A stretch of DNA of 9,278 nt from JAIRTY01 sp050257395. Lineage in GTDB: Bacteria; Actinomycetota; Actinomycetes; Streptosporangiales; Streptosporangiaceae. Below the pieces are notes generated by a model, which was not told where the DNA came from, did no database searches, and saw nothing but the letters and a program-made list of their open reading frames with translations. The position numbers and the translations under genes are program-made. The DNA lies in assembly GCA_050257395.1 (NCBI GenBank), contig JBLMWU010000222.1, positions 1 through 9,278 on the forward strand, written 5' to 3'. Of this stretch, positions 1 through 7,877 are shown piece after piece. The first letter of the stretch is position 1. Each line of letters starts with the position of its first letter.

Positions 1-33
1 TGGCGGTGGCGCCCCCGGCGGGCGCCACCGCCA
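1..33 (-). terminator. Strong stem-loop downstream of tam, likely terminator
   Basis: Bases 1-14 and 20-33 are perfect reverse complements, forming a 14-bp GC-rich stem with a 5-base loop (CCGGC). It lies about 60 bases past the tam stop codon, where transcription from the minus strand would end. No T-run can be judged because the minus-strand continuation leaves the window. No U-tract follows on the plus strand either, so it could also stop transcripts arriving from the left. Function is inferred from position and stem strength. The stem may extend beyond the window edge. Confidence 0.6.
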
Positions 34-41
34 CTGTCATG

Positions 42-86
42 CCCGGGCCGGGTGTCTGGCCGGTGCCCGGGCCAGGCCGGCCCGGG
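42..86 (-). terminator. Nested inverted repeat just after tam stop
   Basis: CCCGGGCCG at 42-50 is the exact reverse complement of 78-86. Inside it, CTGGCC at 56-61 pairs with GGCCAG at 70-75, so the segment can fold as one two-tier hairpin. It begins 6 bases after the tam stop and precedes the stem at 1-33. Together the two may act as a double terminator or as protection of the mRNA 3' end. CCCGGG motifs are common at this GC content, so this is weaker than the outer stem. Confidence 0.4.
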
Positions 87-92
87 TGCTGA

Positions 93-866
93 TCAGGCCG
101 GACGGTGCGCGACGGCGAAGACCCGCCGGAACGGGAGTACCGTGCCGTAGGGCTGCGCAGGGTACGCAGCCCGGGTCAGCTGGCCGTACTCCGCCAGGAA
201 CTCCCGCGCGTGCTCCTCGTCCAGCACGGCCAGCACCGGCCGCAGCCCGGTACCCCGGTACCACTCCAGCACAGGGTCCTCGCCGTGCAGCACGTGCAGG
301 TAGGTGGTCTCCCAGGCGTCGACCTCGCAGCCCGCGCGGGTGAGCAGGTCCAGGTACTCGGCGGGGGCCGCCGACTGCCGGTTGAGCTCGGCCCCGGCCA
401 GCAGCGGCCGCCAGCGCGGCGATCCCGCCAGCTCGCGCAGGATCGCGTGGCTCGGCTGGTCGTAGTTGCCGGGCACCTGGAACGCCAGCCAGCCGCCGCT
501 GGCCAGCAGCCCGGCCCAGCGGGCGATCACCGCCAGGTGATCGGGCACCCACTGCAGGGCGGCGTTGGACACCACCACGTCCGCGGGCCGGCCCGGCTCC
601 CAGGCCCGGATATCCCCGGTAGTGAACGAGAGGCCTGGTGCCCGGGCCGCTTCCGCTGCCGCGGCTGCAATCATCTCCGGGGAGTTGTCCACCCCCACCA
701 CCTGCGCCCCCGGCCAGCGCCGGGCCAGCGCGGCGGTCAGGTTCCCGGGGCCGCAGCCCAGGTCAACCACGTAGCCGGGGCCGGCCGCGCCGATCCGGGC
801 GGTGAGGTCGAAGAACGGGCGGCTCCGCTCGCCGGCGAATCGCTGGTACTGACCCGGATCCCACAC
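93..866 (-). CDS. tam: Trans-aconitate 2-methyltransferase
   Basis: The predicted 257-residue cytosolic enzyme transfers a methyl group from S-adenosylmethionine to trans-aconitate, a by-product of the aconitase reaction that inhibits the citric acid cycle. It is a class I methyltransferase: glycine-rich motif I (VVDLGCGPGNLT) at residues 33-44, the acidic residue closing strand 2 at D60 (GVDNSPEMI), and the family-typical SNAALQWVPDH segment near residue 100. Its N terminus (WDPGQYQRFAGERSRP) resembles the start of known Tam proteins, and length fits the family. The frame is open to a TTG at 878, but GTG at 866 is preferred: a GGAGG sits 5 bases upstream and the protein then starts where the family does. 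It is divergent from a MarR regulator, an arrangement described for TamR-tam in Streptomyces, so repression relieved by aconitate-type ligands is likely. Other small-molecule methyltransferases are less likely. Confidence 0.9.
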   Translation of the reverse strand: MWDPGQYQRFAGERSRPFFDLTARIGAAGPGYVVDLGCGPGNLTAALARRWPGAQVVGVDNSPEMIAAAAAEAARAPGLSFTTGDIRAWEPGRPADVVVSNAALQWVPDHLAVIARWAGLLASGGWLAFQVPGNYDQPSHAILRELAGSPRWRPLLAGAELNRQSAAPAEYLDLLTRAGCEVDAWETTYLHVLHGEDPVLEWYRGTGLRPVLAVLDEEHAREFLAEYGQLTRAAYPAQPYGTVLPFRRVFAVAHRPA

Positions 867-871
867 CGGCG

Positions 872-876
872 CCTCC
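872..876 (-). promoter_or_regulatory. Ribosome binding site deciding tam start
   Basis: On the minus strand GGAGG occupies 876 to 872, five bases before the GTG at 866-864. The alternative TTG at 878 would place this site inside the coding region and has no good Shine-Dalgarno of its own. Confidence 0.7.
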
Positions 877-880
877 AACG

Positions 881-917
881 TCTCAGTATACGAGATACCA
901 TATCTCTAGTTACGAGA
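881..917. promoter_or_regulatory. Tandem MarR-type operator boxes over the tam promoter
   Basis: Two copies of TCTC-N7-GAGA occur at 881-895 and 903-917, with starts exactly 22 bases apart (about two helical turns). Both contain the direct repeat TACGAGA (889-895 and 911-917). Between them, GAGATA-CCA-TATCTC at 892-906 is a perfect 6-bp inverted repeat with a 3-base spacer. The segment is markedly AT-rich against its surroundings and covers the likely tam -10 box. Symmetric sites of this size suit a MarR dimer, so the adjacent regulator is the expected occupant. Which of the overlapping symmetries is bound cannot be told from sequence. Confidence 0.6.
885..890 (-). promoter_or_regulatory. Candidate -10 box of the tam promoter
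   Basis: The minus strand reads TATACT at 890 to 885, a near-consensus -10 hexamer. Transcription would start near 878, giving a short leader of about 12 bases that holds the GGAGG ribosome site. The -35 region (around 908-914, GTAACT/CGTAAC) matches consensus poorly, as often in actinobacteria. The box overlaps the operator boxes, which fits repression. Confidence 0.45.
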
Positions 918-927
918 CATCATAGGC

Positions 928-940
928 CGCCACAGTGGCG
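928..940. repeat. Palindrome CGCCACAGTGGCG in the divergent control region
   Basis: A perfect 6-bp inverted repeat around a single central A lies midway between the tam and regulator promoters. Its sequence differs from the TCTC/GAGA boxes, so if it is a binding site it probably serves another factor. At this GC content it could also be chance. It is followed by a run of seven Gs (943-949). Confidence 0.35.
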
Positions 941-954
941 CCGGGGGGGCAGAT

Positions 955-968
955 TCTCGATATCAAGA
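955..968. promoter_or_regulatory. Operator candidate TCTCGATATCAAGA at the tamR promoter
   Basis: Six of seven base pairs are symmetric around the central GATATC. The half-site TCTC/(A)AGA matches the boxes nearer to tam. It lies immediately upstream of the probable -10 box of the regulator gene, so a bound dimer would exclude RNA polymerase and give autorepression, the usual behaviour of divergent MarR regulators. Assignment to the adjacent regulator is inference. Confidence 0.6.
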
Positions 969-974
969 TAGGCT
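969..974 (+). promoter_or_regulatory. Candidate -10 box of tamR, leaderless start
   Basis: TAGGCT fits the actinobacterial TANNNT -10 pattern and ends 7 bases before the ATG at 982, so transcription would begin at or next to the start codon. The absence of a convincing Shine-Dalgarno sequence agrees with a leaderless mRNA. The -35 region (around 945-951, G-rich) is poor. Confidence 0.45.
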
Positions 975-981
975 GCGTTTC

Positions 982-1497
982 ATGAAGCAGCCTGCCGGCG
1001 CCGGGCCGCGCGACGAGGTGGACGACCTGGTCGCCGCCTGGCAGGCGGAAAGGCCGGACCTCGACATCGAGCCGCTGCAGGTGCTCAGCCGGGTGTCCCG
1101 GCTGGCCAGGCATCTGGACCGGGCCCGGCGCGCCGCGTTCGCCAGCCACGACCTCGAGCCGTGGGAGTTCGACGTGCTCTCGGCGCTGCGCCGGCAGGGG
1201 GCGCCCTACCAGCTCAGCCCCGGCGCCCTGCTCCGCACGACGCTGGTCACCTCGGGCACCATGACGAACCGGATCGACCGGCTGCAGCAGGCCGGGCTGG
1301 TCCGCCGGCAGCCCGACCCGCAGGACAAGCGGGGGGTGCTGGTCACCCTGACCGCGGCCGGCCGGGCCCGGGCCGATGCGGCCCTGGCCGACCTGCTGGC
1401 CAGCGAGCGGGTGCTGCTGGAAGGCCTCGGCAGCGCCGAGCGCCGCACCCTCGCGGACCTGCTCCGGGTGCTGCTCACCCCGCTCGACGCGGAGTAA
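982..1497 (+). CDS. tamR: MarR-family regulator, TamR/UrtR-like
   Basis: A 171-residue winged helix-turn-helix dimeric repressor. The recognition part (GALLRTTLVTSGTMTNRIDRL, about 81-101) and the wing (DPQDKRGVLVTLT, 112-124) are typical of MarR proteins. An N-terminal extension (residues 11-27) precedes the usual first helix, as in the urate-responsive subfamily (HucR, PecS, TamR). From memory, HucR binds ligand with W20, D73, R106 and R118. Here W20, D64, R97 and R109 are present, and the last three keep identical spacing. Divergent pairing with tam identifies it most closely with Streptomyces TamR, which responds to trans-aconitate, citrate and related acids and controls tam. Symmetric boxes in the shared upstream region support repression of tam and of itself. 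ATG at 982 has no strong ribosome site but follows a likely leaderless promoter. A different MarR ligand such as urate cannot be excluded. Confidence 0.87.
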   Translation: MKQPAGAGPRDEVDDLVAAWQAERPDLDIEPLQVLSRVSRLARHLDRARRAAFASHDLEPWEFDVLSALRRQGAPYQLSPGALLRTTLVTSGTMTNRIDRLQQAGLVRRQPDPQDKRGVLVTLTAAGRARADAALADLLASERVLLEGLGSAERRTLADLLRVLLTPLDAE

Positions 1498-1504
1498 CCG
1501 CGGG

Positions 1505-3303
<1,799 letters not shown>

Positions 3304-3307
<4 letters not shown>

Positions 3308-4284
3308 GCGGGCTCCGCCACGGCCGGGATCACCGTGGCGCCCGGCACCGGTCCCACCACCGTCGCGACGCTGCGGCACACCCCGGCGCCGGTCAGCCCG
3401 ACCGCCACCGCCTGCGCGTGCCTTGTGTCGCGGGCAAGGTAGGCGCAGGTCGGCCCGGACCCCGACACGATCGCGCCGAGCGCGCCGAGCTCCTCCCCGG
3501 CCGCCAGCGCCCGGCGCAGGCCGGGCCGCATCGAGATGGCGGCCGCCTGCAGGTCGTTGGACAGGCGCCGGCCCACCGCCACCGGGTCGCCTGAGCGCAG
3601 CGCGGCCATCAGCCCCTTGTCCGGCTCCGCGGGCCCGTCCAGCCCGGCCGCCCCGGACGCGCGGGCAGCGGGCGCGGGCCCGTTCCCGGCGGCCCGCAGC
3701 CGGTCGGCCGCCGCGTACACCTCGCCGGTGGCCAGCCCGCCGTGGGCGAACGCGAGCACCCAGTGATAGGCGCCGGCGGTGAGCGCCGGGGTGACCTGCT
3801 CGCCCCGGCCGGTCCCGACCGCGGTCCCGCCGATCAGCGCGAACCCGACGTCGCTGCCGAGAGTGGCGGCGATCTCGCACAGGTCGTGCTGGCTGAGCCC
3901 GGCCCGCCACAGCTCGTTGCAGGCGACCAGGGCGGCGGCGGCGTCGCCGCTGCCGCCCGCCAGCCCGGCGGCCACCGGGATGCGCTTGCGGATCCGGATG
4001 GCCACCCCGGGCGAGTCCCGCACCCCGGTGCCGACGGCCGCGAGCAGGGCGGTGACCGCCCGGGCGGCCAGGTTGCCGCCGTCCGCGGGCACCTCGCCGG
4101 CGCCCTCCCCGGTCACCGAGACGCTGTCGCGCTCCGCCGGGGCGACCGTCACCTCGTCGAACAGGGAGACGGCGTGGTACACCGTCACCAGGTCGTGGTA
4201 TCCGTCGGCCCTGGCAGGCCCCACCGCGAGCTGGAGGTTCACCTTCGCCGGAACCCGCGCGGTCACGGCGGTCACTGGGGTCAC
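3304..4284 (-). CDS. ispE: 4-diphosphocytidyl-2-C-methyl-D-erythritol kinase
   Basis: This 326-residue enzyme phosphorylates the 2-hydroxyl of CDP-methylerythritol with ATP, a middle step of the non-mevalonate (MEP) isoprenoid pathway in the cytosol. It is a GHMP kinase: motif 1 PAKVNL at 12-17 with K14, the substrate-contacting GYH at 28-30, the phosphate-binding loop PVAAGLAGGSGDAAA at 103-117, the probable catalytic aspartate D145 in GSDVGF, and motif 3 SGSGPT at about 274-279. The loop reads GLAGGSGD rather than the GLGGGSSD common elsewhere; a variant of this type is usual in actinobacteria. An Ala/Pro/Gly-rich stretch around 200-220 is probably a surface loop. The start is GTG at 4284, overlapping the rsmA stop by four bases (GTGA); its own stop overlaps the next gene in the same way. 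No ribosome site precedes it, so translation likely depends on ribosomes finishing rsmA. Confidence 0.95.
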
Positions 4285-5162
4285 GATGTGTTGATCGTAA
4301 CTGCCCGGGCGATCCGGGCGAACTCCGCCACCCCCAGCGACTCGCCCCGGGCCTGCGGATCCACCCCTGCCGCGCGCAGCACCCGCTCGGCTTCCGCGGC
4401 CGACCCGGCCCAGCCGGCCAGCGCCGCCCGGAGCGTCTTGCGGCGCTGGGAGAAGGCGGCGTCGACGGCCGCGAACACGGCCGCCCGGTCCGCTTCGCGG
4501 TCCGGGCCGCCACCGGGCGGCGGGTCCCGGCGGGTGAACGCCACCAGGCCCGAGTCCACGTTCGGCACCGGCCAGAACACGGTCCGCGGCACCGGCCCGG
4601 CCCGGCGGGCGCCGGCGAACCAGGCCAGCTTCACCGACGGCACCCCGTAGACCCGGCTGCCGGGCGGCGCGGTCATCCGGTCCGCCACCTCGGCCTGCAC
4701 CATGACCAGGCCGCGGGCCAGCGACGGCACGGTGGCGAGCAGGTGCAGCAGCACCGGGACGGCCACGTTGTAGGGGAGGTTGGCGGCCAGCACGGACGGC
4801 TCGCCGGGCAGGCCGCCGACCCGGGCCGCGTCGGCGGTGACCACCGCCAGCCGCCCGGCCTGCCCGGGCGCCCGGTCCGCGACCGTGCGCGGCAGCTCGG
4901 CGGCGAGCGCCGGGTCGATCTCCACCGCGATCACCCGGCGGGCGGCGCCCAGCAGCCCCAGGGTCAGCGACCCGAACCCGGGCCCGACCTCCAGCACCAC
5001 GTCATCCGGGCCGACGCCGGCCAGCGCGACCAGGCGGCGCACCGTGCCCGGATCGACCACGAAGTTCTGCCCCAGCCGCTTGGACGGCCGGATCCCCAGC
5101 CGGGCCGCGATCCCGCGGATCTCCGCCGGCCCCAGCAGCCGGGGGCCGCCGCCGCCGTTCAC
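4281..5162 (-). CDS. rsmA: 16S rRNA dimethyladenosine transferase RsmA/KsgA
   Basis: The 293-residue product dimethylates the two adjacent adenines A1518 and A1519 (E. coli numbering) in the 3' terminal hairpin of 16S rRNA, a late checkpoint in 30S assembly; its loss causes kasugamycin resistance. Diagnostic sequence: RPSKRLGQNFVVD at 25-37, SAM motif I EVGPGFGSLT at 58-67, acidic EID at 81-83, catalytic NLPYN at 128-132, and FWPVPNVDS toward the C-terminal domain. Length is normal. The GTG start at 5162 shares GTGA with the stop of tatD, and no Shine-Dalgarno precedes it, indicating translational coupling. The frame is open further upstream only as an out-of-frame reading of tatD. In many actinobacteria an rpf gene lies between tatD and this gene; here none fits. 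Confidence 0.95.
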   Translation of the reverse strand: MNGGGGPRLLGPAEIRGIAARLGIRPSKRLGQNFVVDPGTVRRLVALAGVGPDDVVLEVGPGFGSLTLGLLGAARRVIAVEIDPALAAELPRTVADRAPGQAGRLAVVTADAARVGGLPGEPSVLAANLPYNVAVPVLLHLLATVPSLARGLVMVQAEVADRMTAPPGSRVYGVPSVKLAWFAGARRAGPVPRTVFWPVPNVDSGLVAFTRRDPPPGGGPDREADRAAVFAAVDAAFSQRRKTLRAALAGWAGSAAEAERVLRAAGVDPQARGESLGVAEFARIARAVTINTS

Positions 5163-5962
5163 CAGGGGCCGTAGAGCCGCTCGGCGGTGGCGCTCAGCTG
5201 CCCGCAGAAGTCGGCCAGGGGCACCTGCCTGAGCTCGGCCAGGAACCGGATCGTGTGCGCCACCATGGCCGGGGTGTTGGGCCTGCCGCGCTGCGGCACC
5301 GGGGTGAGGAACGGCGCGTCGGTCTCGGGCAGCAGCAGGTCCAGCGGCGCCGCGGCGGCGGCGTCCCGCAGCGGCTGGGCGTTCTTGAAGGTGATGTTGC
5401 CCGCGAAGCTCATCACGTAGCCGGCCTCCGCGCACCGCTTGGCCATGGCCGCGTCCCCGGAGAAGCAGTGGAACACCACCTTGCCCGGCGGGCCCTCGGC
5501 CTCCAGGATGTCCAGCACGTCCTCGTGCGCGTCCCGGTCGTGGATCATCAGGGCCTTGCCGGCCCGCTTGGCGATGGCGATGTGGGCGCGGAACCAGTCC
5601 CGCTGGATGCCCGGGCTGGCGTAATCGCGGTAGTAGTCCAGGCCGGTCTCGCCGATGGCCCGCACCTGCGGCAGCGCGGCCAGCGCGGCGATCTCCGCCA
5701 GCACCCCGTCCCGGCCCAGGTCAGAGTTCTGCTCCGGCTCGCTCTCGTTGGGGTGCACGGCCACCGCCGCGTACACGTCCTCGTGATCGGCCGCGCACTG
5801 TGCCGACCAGCGGGAGGTCGCCAGGTCCACGCCGATGGTCAGCACCCGCCGGATGTTCGCCGCCCGGGCGGCCGCCAGCACGTCGGCCACCGGCTCCTCG
5901 ATGAGGTCCAGGTGGCAATGCCCGTCCAGCGCCCCGGCGGGCAGCGGCTCGGGCGGCGGCAC
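5159..5962 (-). CDS. tatD: TatD-family metal-dependent DNase
   Basis: A TIM-barrel hydrolase of 267 residues. The full set of metal ligands of the family is visible: H15 and H17 (DGHCHLD), E105 (GETGLDYY), H141 (MIHDRD), H165 (FHCFSG) and D215 (ETDAPFL). TatD proteins are 3'-5' exonucleases/endonucleases implicated in DNA repair and degradation; some relatives are D-aminoacyl-tRNA deacylases, which would suit a neighbour of metG, but that is speculation. An in-frame ATG at 6025 would overlap metG by 32 bases and add 21 residues unlike the family. The GTG at 5962 is preferred because GGGAGG lies 8 bases upstream and the HxH motif then falls near the N terminus as usual. It sits 31 bases after metG and overlaps rsmA by GTGA. 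Confidence 0.92.
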   Translation of the reverse strand: MPPPEPLPAGALDGHCHLDLIEEPVADVLAAARAANIRRVLTIGVDLATSRWSAQCAADHEDVYAAVAVHPNESEPEQNSDLGRDGVLAEIAALAALPQVRAIGETGLDYYRDYASPGIQRDWFRAHIAIAKRAGKALMIHDRDAHEDVLDILEAEGPPGKVVFHCFSGDAAMAKRCAEAGYVMSFAGNITFKNAQPLRDAAAAAPLDLLLPETDAPFLTPVPQRGRPNTPAMVAHTIRFLAELRQVPLADFCGQLSATAERLYGPW

Positions 5963-5970
5963 CGTCAACG

Positions 5971-5976
5971 CCTCCC
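5971..5976 (-). promoter_or_regulatory. Ribosome binding site deciding tatD start
   Basis: GGGAGG on the minus strand (5976 to 5971), 8 bases before GTG at 5962, lies in the 31-base gap after the metG stop codon. A TTG two bases after it (5970-5968) is too close to be used from this site. Confidence 0.7.
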
Positions 5977-5993
5977 GCCTTCCCGGGAGCAGC

Positions 5994-7790
5994 TCATCGC
6001 TTCTCCAGGCGGGCCAGCTCCTCATCCACCACCGAGGTGTCCAGCTTGGTGAACAGCGGCGCGGGCTGGCTCAGCGGGGTGCCAGGCCGGACCGGCACCT
6101 GCTCCCACCGCGCCACGTCGCCGTAGTCGCCGGTGATCACCGGGTACGACGGGCCGCCGTCCTCGTCCACCTCGTCGATGTGCGGGCTCCCCGACCAGGC
6201 ACCCTCCCCGCCGAGCAGCCGGTGCACCTTCTCCGAGGACCGGGGCAGGAACGGGGTGAGCATCGTCTTGGCGTCGTCCACCAGCTGCAGCACCACGTGC
6301 AGGATGGTCTTCATCCGCTCCGGGTCAGACTCCCGCAGCTTCCACGGGGCCTGGTCGGACATGTACTTGTTCGCCTCGGCCACCGTCCGCATGGTCTCGG
6401 TGATGGCCGCCTTGAAATGGGAGCGGGCCAGCTCGCCGCCGATGACCCCGAACGCCTGCCGGGACCGCTCCAGCGCCTCGCGGTCGAACGCGGTGAGCTC
6501 ACCCGGCTCCGGGATGGCGCCGATGTTGCGGGCGGCGAACGAGACCGACCGGTTGACCAGGTTGCCCCAGGTCGCGACCAGCTCGTCGTTGTTGCGGCGG
6601 ACGAACTCACTCCAGGTGAAGTCGGTGTCCTGGTTCTCCGGGCCGGCCACCGCCACGTAGTAGCGCAGCGCGTCCACGTCGTAGCGGGCCAGGAAGTCGC
6701 GCACGTAGATGACGACCGCCCGGGAGGAGGAGAACTTGCGGCCCTCCATGGTCAGGTACTCGCTGGAGACCACCTCGGTGGGCAGGTTCAGCGCCCCGAG
6801 CGAGCCCGGCTCGCCGCCGCGGGCGCCCCGGCCGCTGTAGCCGAGCAGCATGGCGGGCCAGATCTCGGAGTGGAAGACGATGTTGTCCTTGCCCATGAAG
6901 TAGTACGACTCGGCGTCCGGTGACTGCCACCAGGCCCGCCAGGCGTCCGGGTCACCGGTCCTGCGCGCCCACTCGATGGACGCCGACAGATAGCCGATCA
7001 CCGCGTCGAACCACACGTAGATCCGCTTGTCCGGCCGGTCCCGCCAGCCGTCCAGCGGCACCGGCACGCCCCAGTCCAGGTCGCGGGTGATGGCCCGGGG
7101 CTGCAGGTCGCCCAGCAGGTTGAGCGAGAACTTCAGCACGTTCGGCCGCCACTGGCCGCTCTTGCCCTGCAGCCAGCTGCCCAGCACGTCGGTGAACGCG
7201 GGCAGGTCGAGGAAGAACTGCTCGGTGTCCACGAACTCCGGCGTCTCGCCGTTGATCTTGGACCGCGGGTTGATCAGGTCCACCGGGTCGAGCTGGTTGC
7301 CGCAGTTGTCGCACTGGTCGCCGCGGGCGCTGTCGTAGCCGCAGATCGGGCAGGTGCCCTCGATGTAGCGGTCGGGCAGGGTCCGGCCGGTGCTGGGGGA
7401 CACGGCGCCGCGGGTGGTCTTCGCGAAGATGTAGCCGTTGTCGTACAGGCCCTTGAAGATCTCCTGGGCCACCCCGTAGTGGTTGCGGGTGGTGGTCCGG
7501 GTGAACAGGTCGTAGGACATGTCCAGGCCGAGCAGGTCCTCGGCGATCACCCGGTTGTAGCGGTTGGCGAGCTCGCGGGCGGTCACGCCCTCGGCGTCGG
7601 CCTGCACCTGGATCGGGGTGCCGTGCTCGTCGGTGCCGCTGACCATCAGCACCTTGTTCCCGGCCATCCGCTGGTAGCGGGCGAACATGTCGCAGGGCAG
7701 CCCGAATCCGGAGACGTGCCCGATGTGGCGGGGGCCGTTGGCGTAGGGCCAGGCCGGCGCGGCGAGGATGTGACGGCTCGTCGGGGACAT
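5994..7790 (-). CDS. metG: Methionyl-tRNA synthetase
   Basis: A 598-residue class I aminoacyl-tRNA synthetase that charges initiator and elongator tRNA-Met with methionine. The HIGH signature is at 22-25 (GPRHIGH) and the KMSKS loop appears as KFSSS at 352-356. The first catalytic half carries a zinc knuckle with C147, C150, C160 and C163 (CPICG...CDNCG), the four-cysteine single-knuckle form. The anticodon-binding helical domain follows (roughly 400-540). No C-terminal EMAP/OB tRNA-binding domain is present; the end is a short tail around RLEKR. ATG at 7790 begins the protein close before the conserved AAPAWPYANG. GGAG lies only 3 bases upstream, too close to be ideal, while TAGGCT ends 7 bases upstream, so a leaderless start is possible. 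Next in line are tatD (31-base gap) and the coupled rsmA-ispE-ABC-F block. Confidence 0.96.
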   Translation of the reverse strand: MSPTSRHILAAPAWPYANGPRHIGHVSGFGLPCDMFARYQRMAGNKVLMVSGTDEHGTPIQVQADAEGVTARELANRYNRVIAEDLLGLDMSYDLFTRTTTRNHYGVAQEIFKGLYDNGYIFAKTTRGAVSPSTGRTLPDRYIEGTCPICGYDSARGDQCDNCGNQLDPVDLINPRSKINGETPEFVDTEQFFLDLPAFTDVLGSWLQGKSGQWRPNVLKFSLNLLGDLQPRAITRDLDWGVPVPLDGWRDRPDKRIYVWFDAVIGYLSASIEWARRTGDPDAWRAWWQSPDAESYYFMGKDNIVFHSEIWPAMLLGYSGRGARGGEPGSLGALNLPTEVVSSEYLTMEGRKFSSSRAVVIYVRDFLARYDVDALRYYVAVAGPENQDTDFTWSEFVRRNNDELVATWGNLVNRSVSFAARNIGAIPEPGELTAFDREALERSRQAFGVIGGELARSHFKAAITETMRTVAEANKYMSDQAPWKLRESDPERMKTILHVVLQLVDDAKTMLTPFLPRSSEKVHRLLGGEGAWSGSPHIDEVDEDGGPSYPVITGDYGDVARWEQVPVRPGTPLSQPAPLFTKLDTSVVDEELARLEKR

Positions 7791-7877
7791 GGGCTCCAGC
7801 CTAGGGCCTGTTTCCGGGTCCCGGGCCGCTGTGGTTACGGGCGCGGCTGCGGCGCGAGGGGGAGCGGGCCGCCCCGG
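7791..7877 (-). promoter_or_regulatory. Gap upstream of metG with candidate promoter
   Basis: This 87-base space lies between the glycosyltransferase stop and metG. On the minus strand TAGGCT (7803 to 7798) matches TANNNT and ends 7 bases before the metG ATG, the same hexamer and distance seen before the MarR gene. No good -35 box is evident. The gap could therefore carry an internal promoter so that metG is not wholly dependent on upstream transcription. No clear T-box or other riboswitch fold fits in so short a stretch. Confidence 0.35.

Noticed and set aside
867..878. TTG at 878 as start of tam
   Set aside because: It would put the GGAGG ribosome site inside the gene and add residues before the conserved N terminus. 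GTG at 866 has ideal spacing.
105..971. 288-codon plus-strand frame opposite tam
   Set aside because: It runs across the divergent promoter region and has no recognisable motif; tam on the minus strand explains the codon pattern.
3308..4513. Upstream extension of the ABC-F reading frame by 402 codons
   Set aside because: The extension is rich in Gly, Arg and Ala, matches no family, and reads through ispE and part of rsmA in the wrong frame. The GTG at 3307 with its GGAG and GTGA overlap is a complete explanation.
5163..5435. Upstream extension of the rsmA frame as a separate or fused domain
   Set aside because: This is an out-of-frame reading of tatD with low-complexity Arg/Gly/Ala sequence. 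The GTG at 5162 gives the normal RsmA length.
5963..6025. ATG at 6025 as start of tatD
   Set aside because: It overlaps metG by 32 bases and adds 21 residues that are unlike TatD proteins. GGGAGG 8 bases before GTG at 5962 is better.
7791..7877. T-box or SAM riboswitch upstream of metG
   Set aside because: The gap is only 87 bases. I could not find a specifier-type stem, T-box motif or SAM aptamer core.
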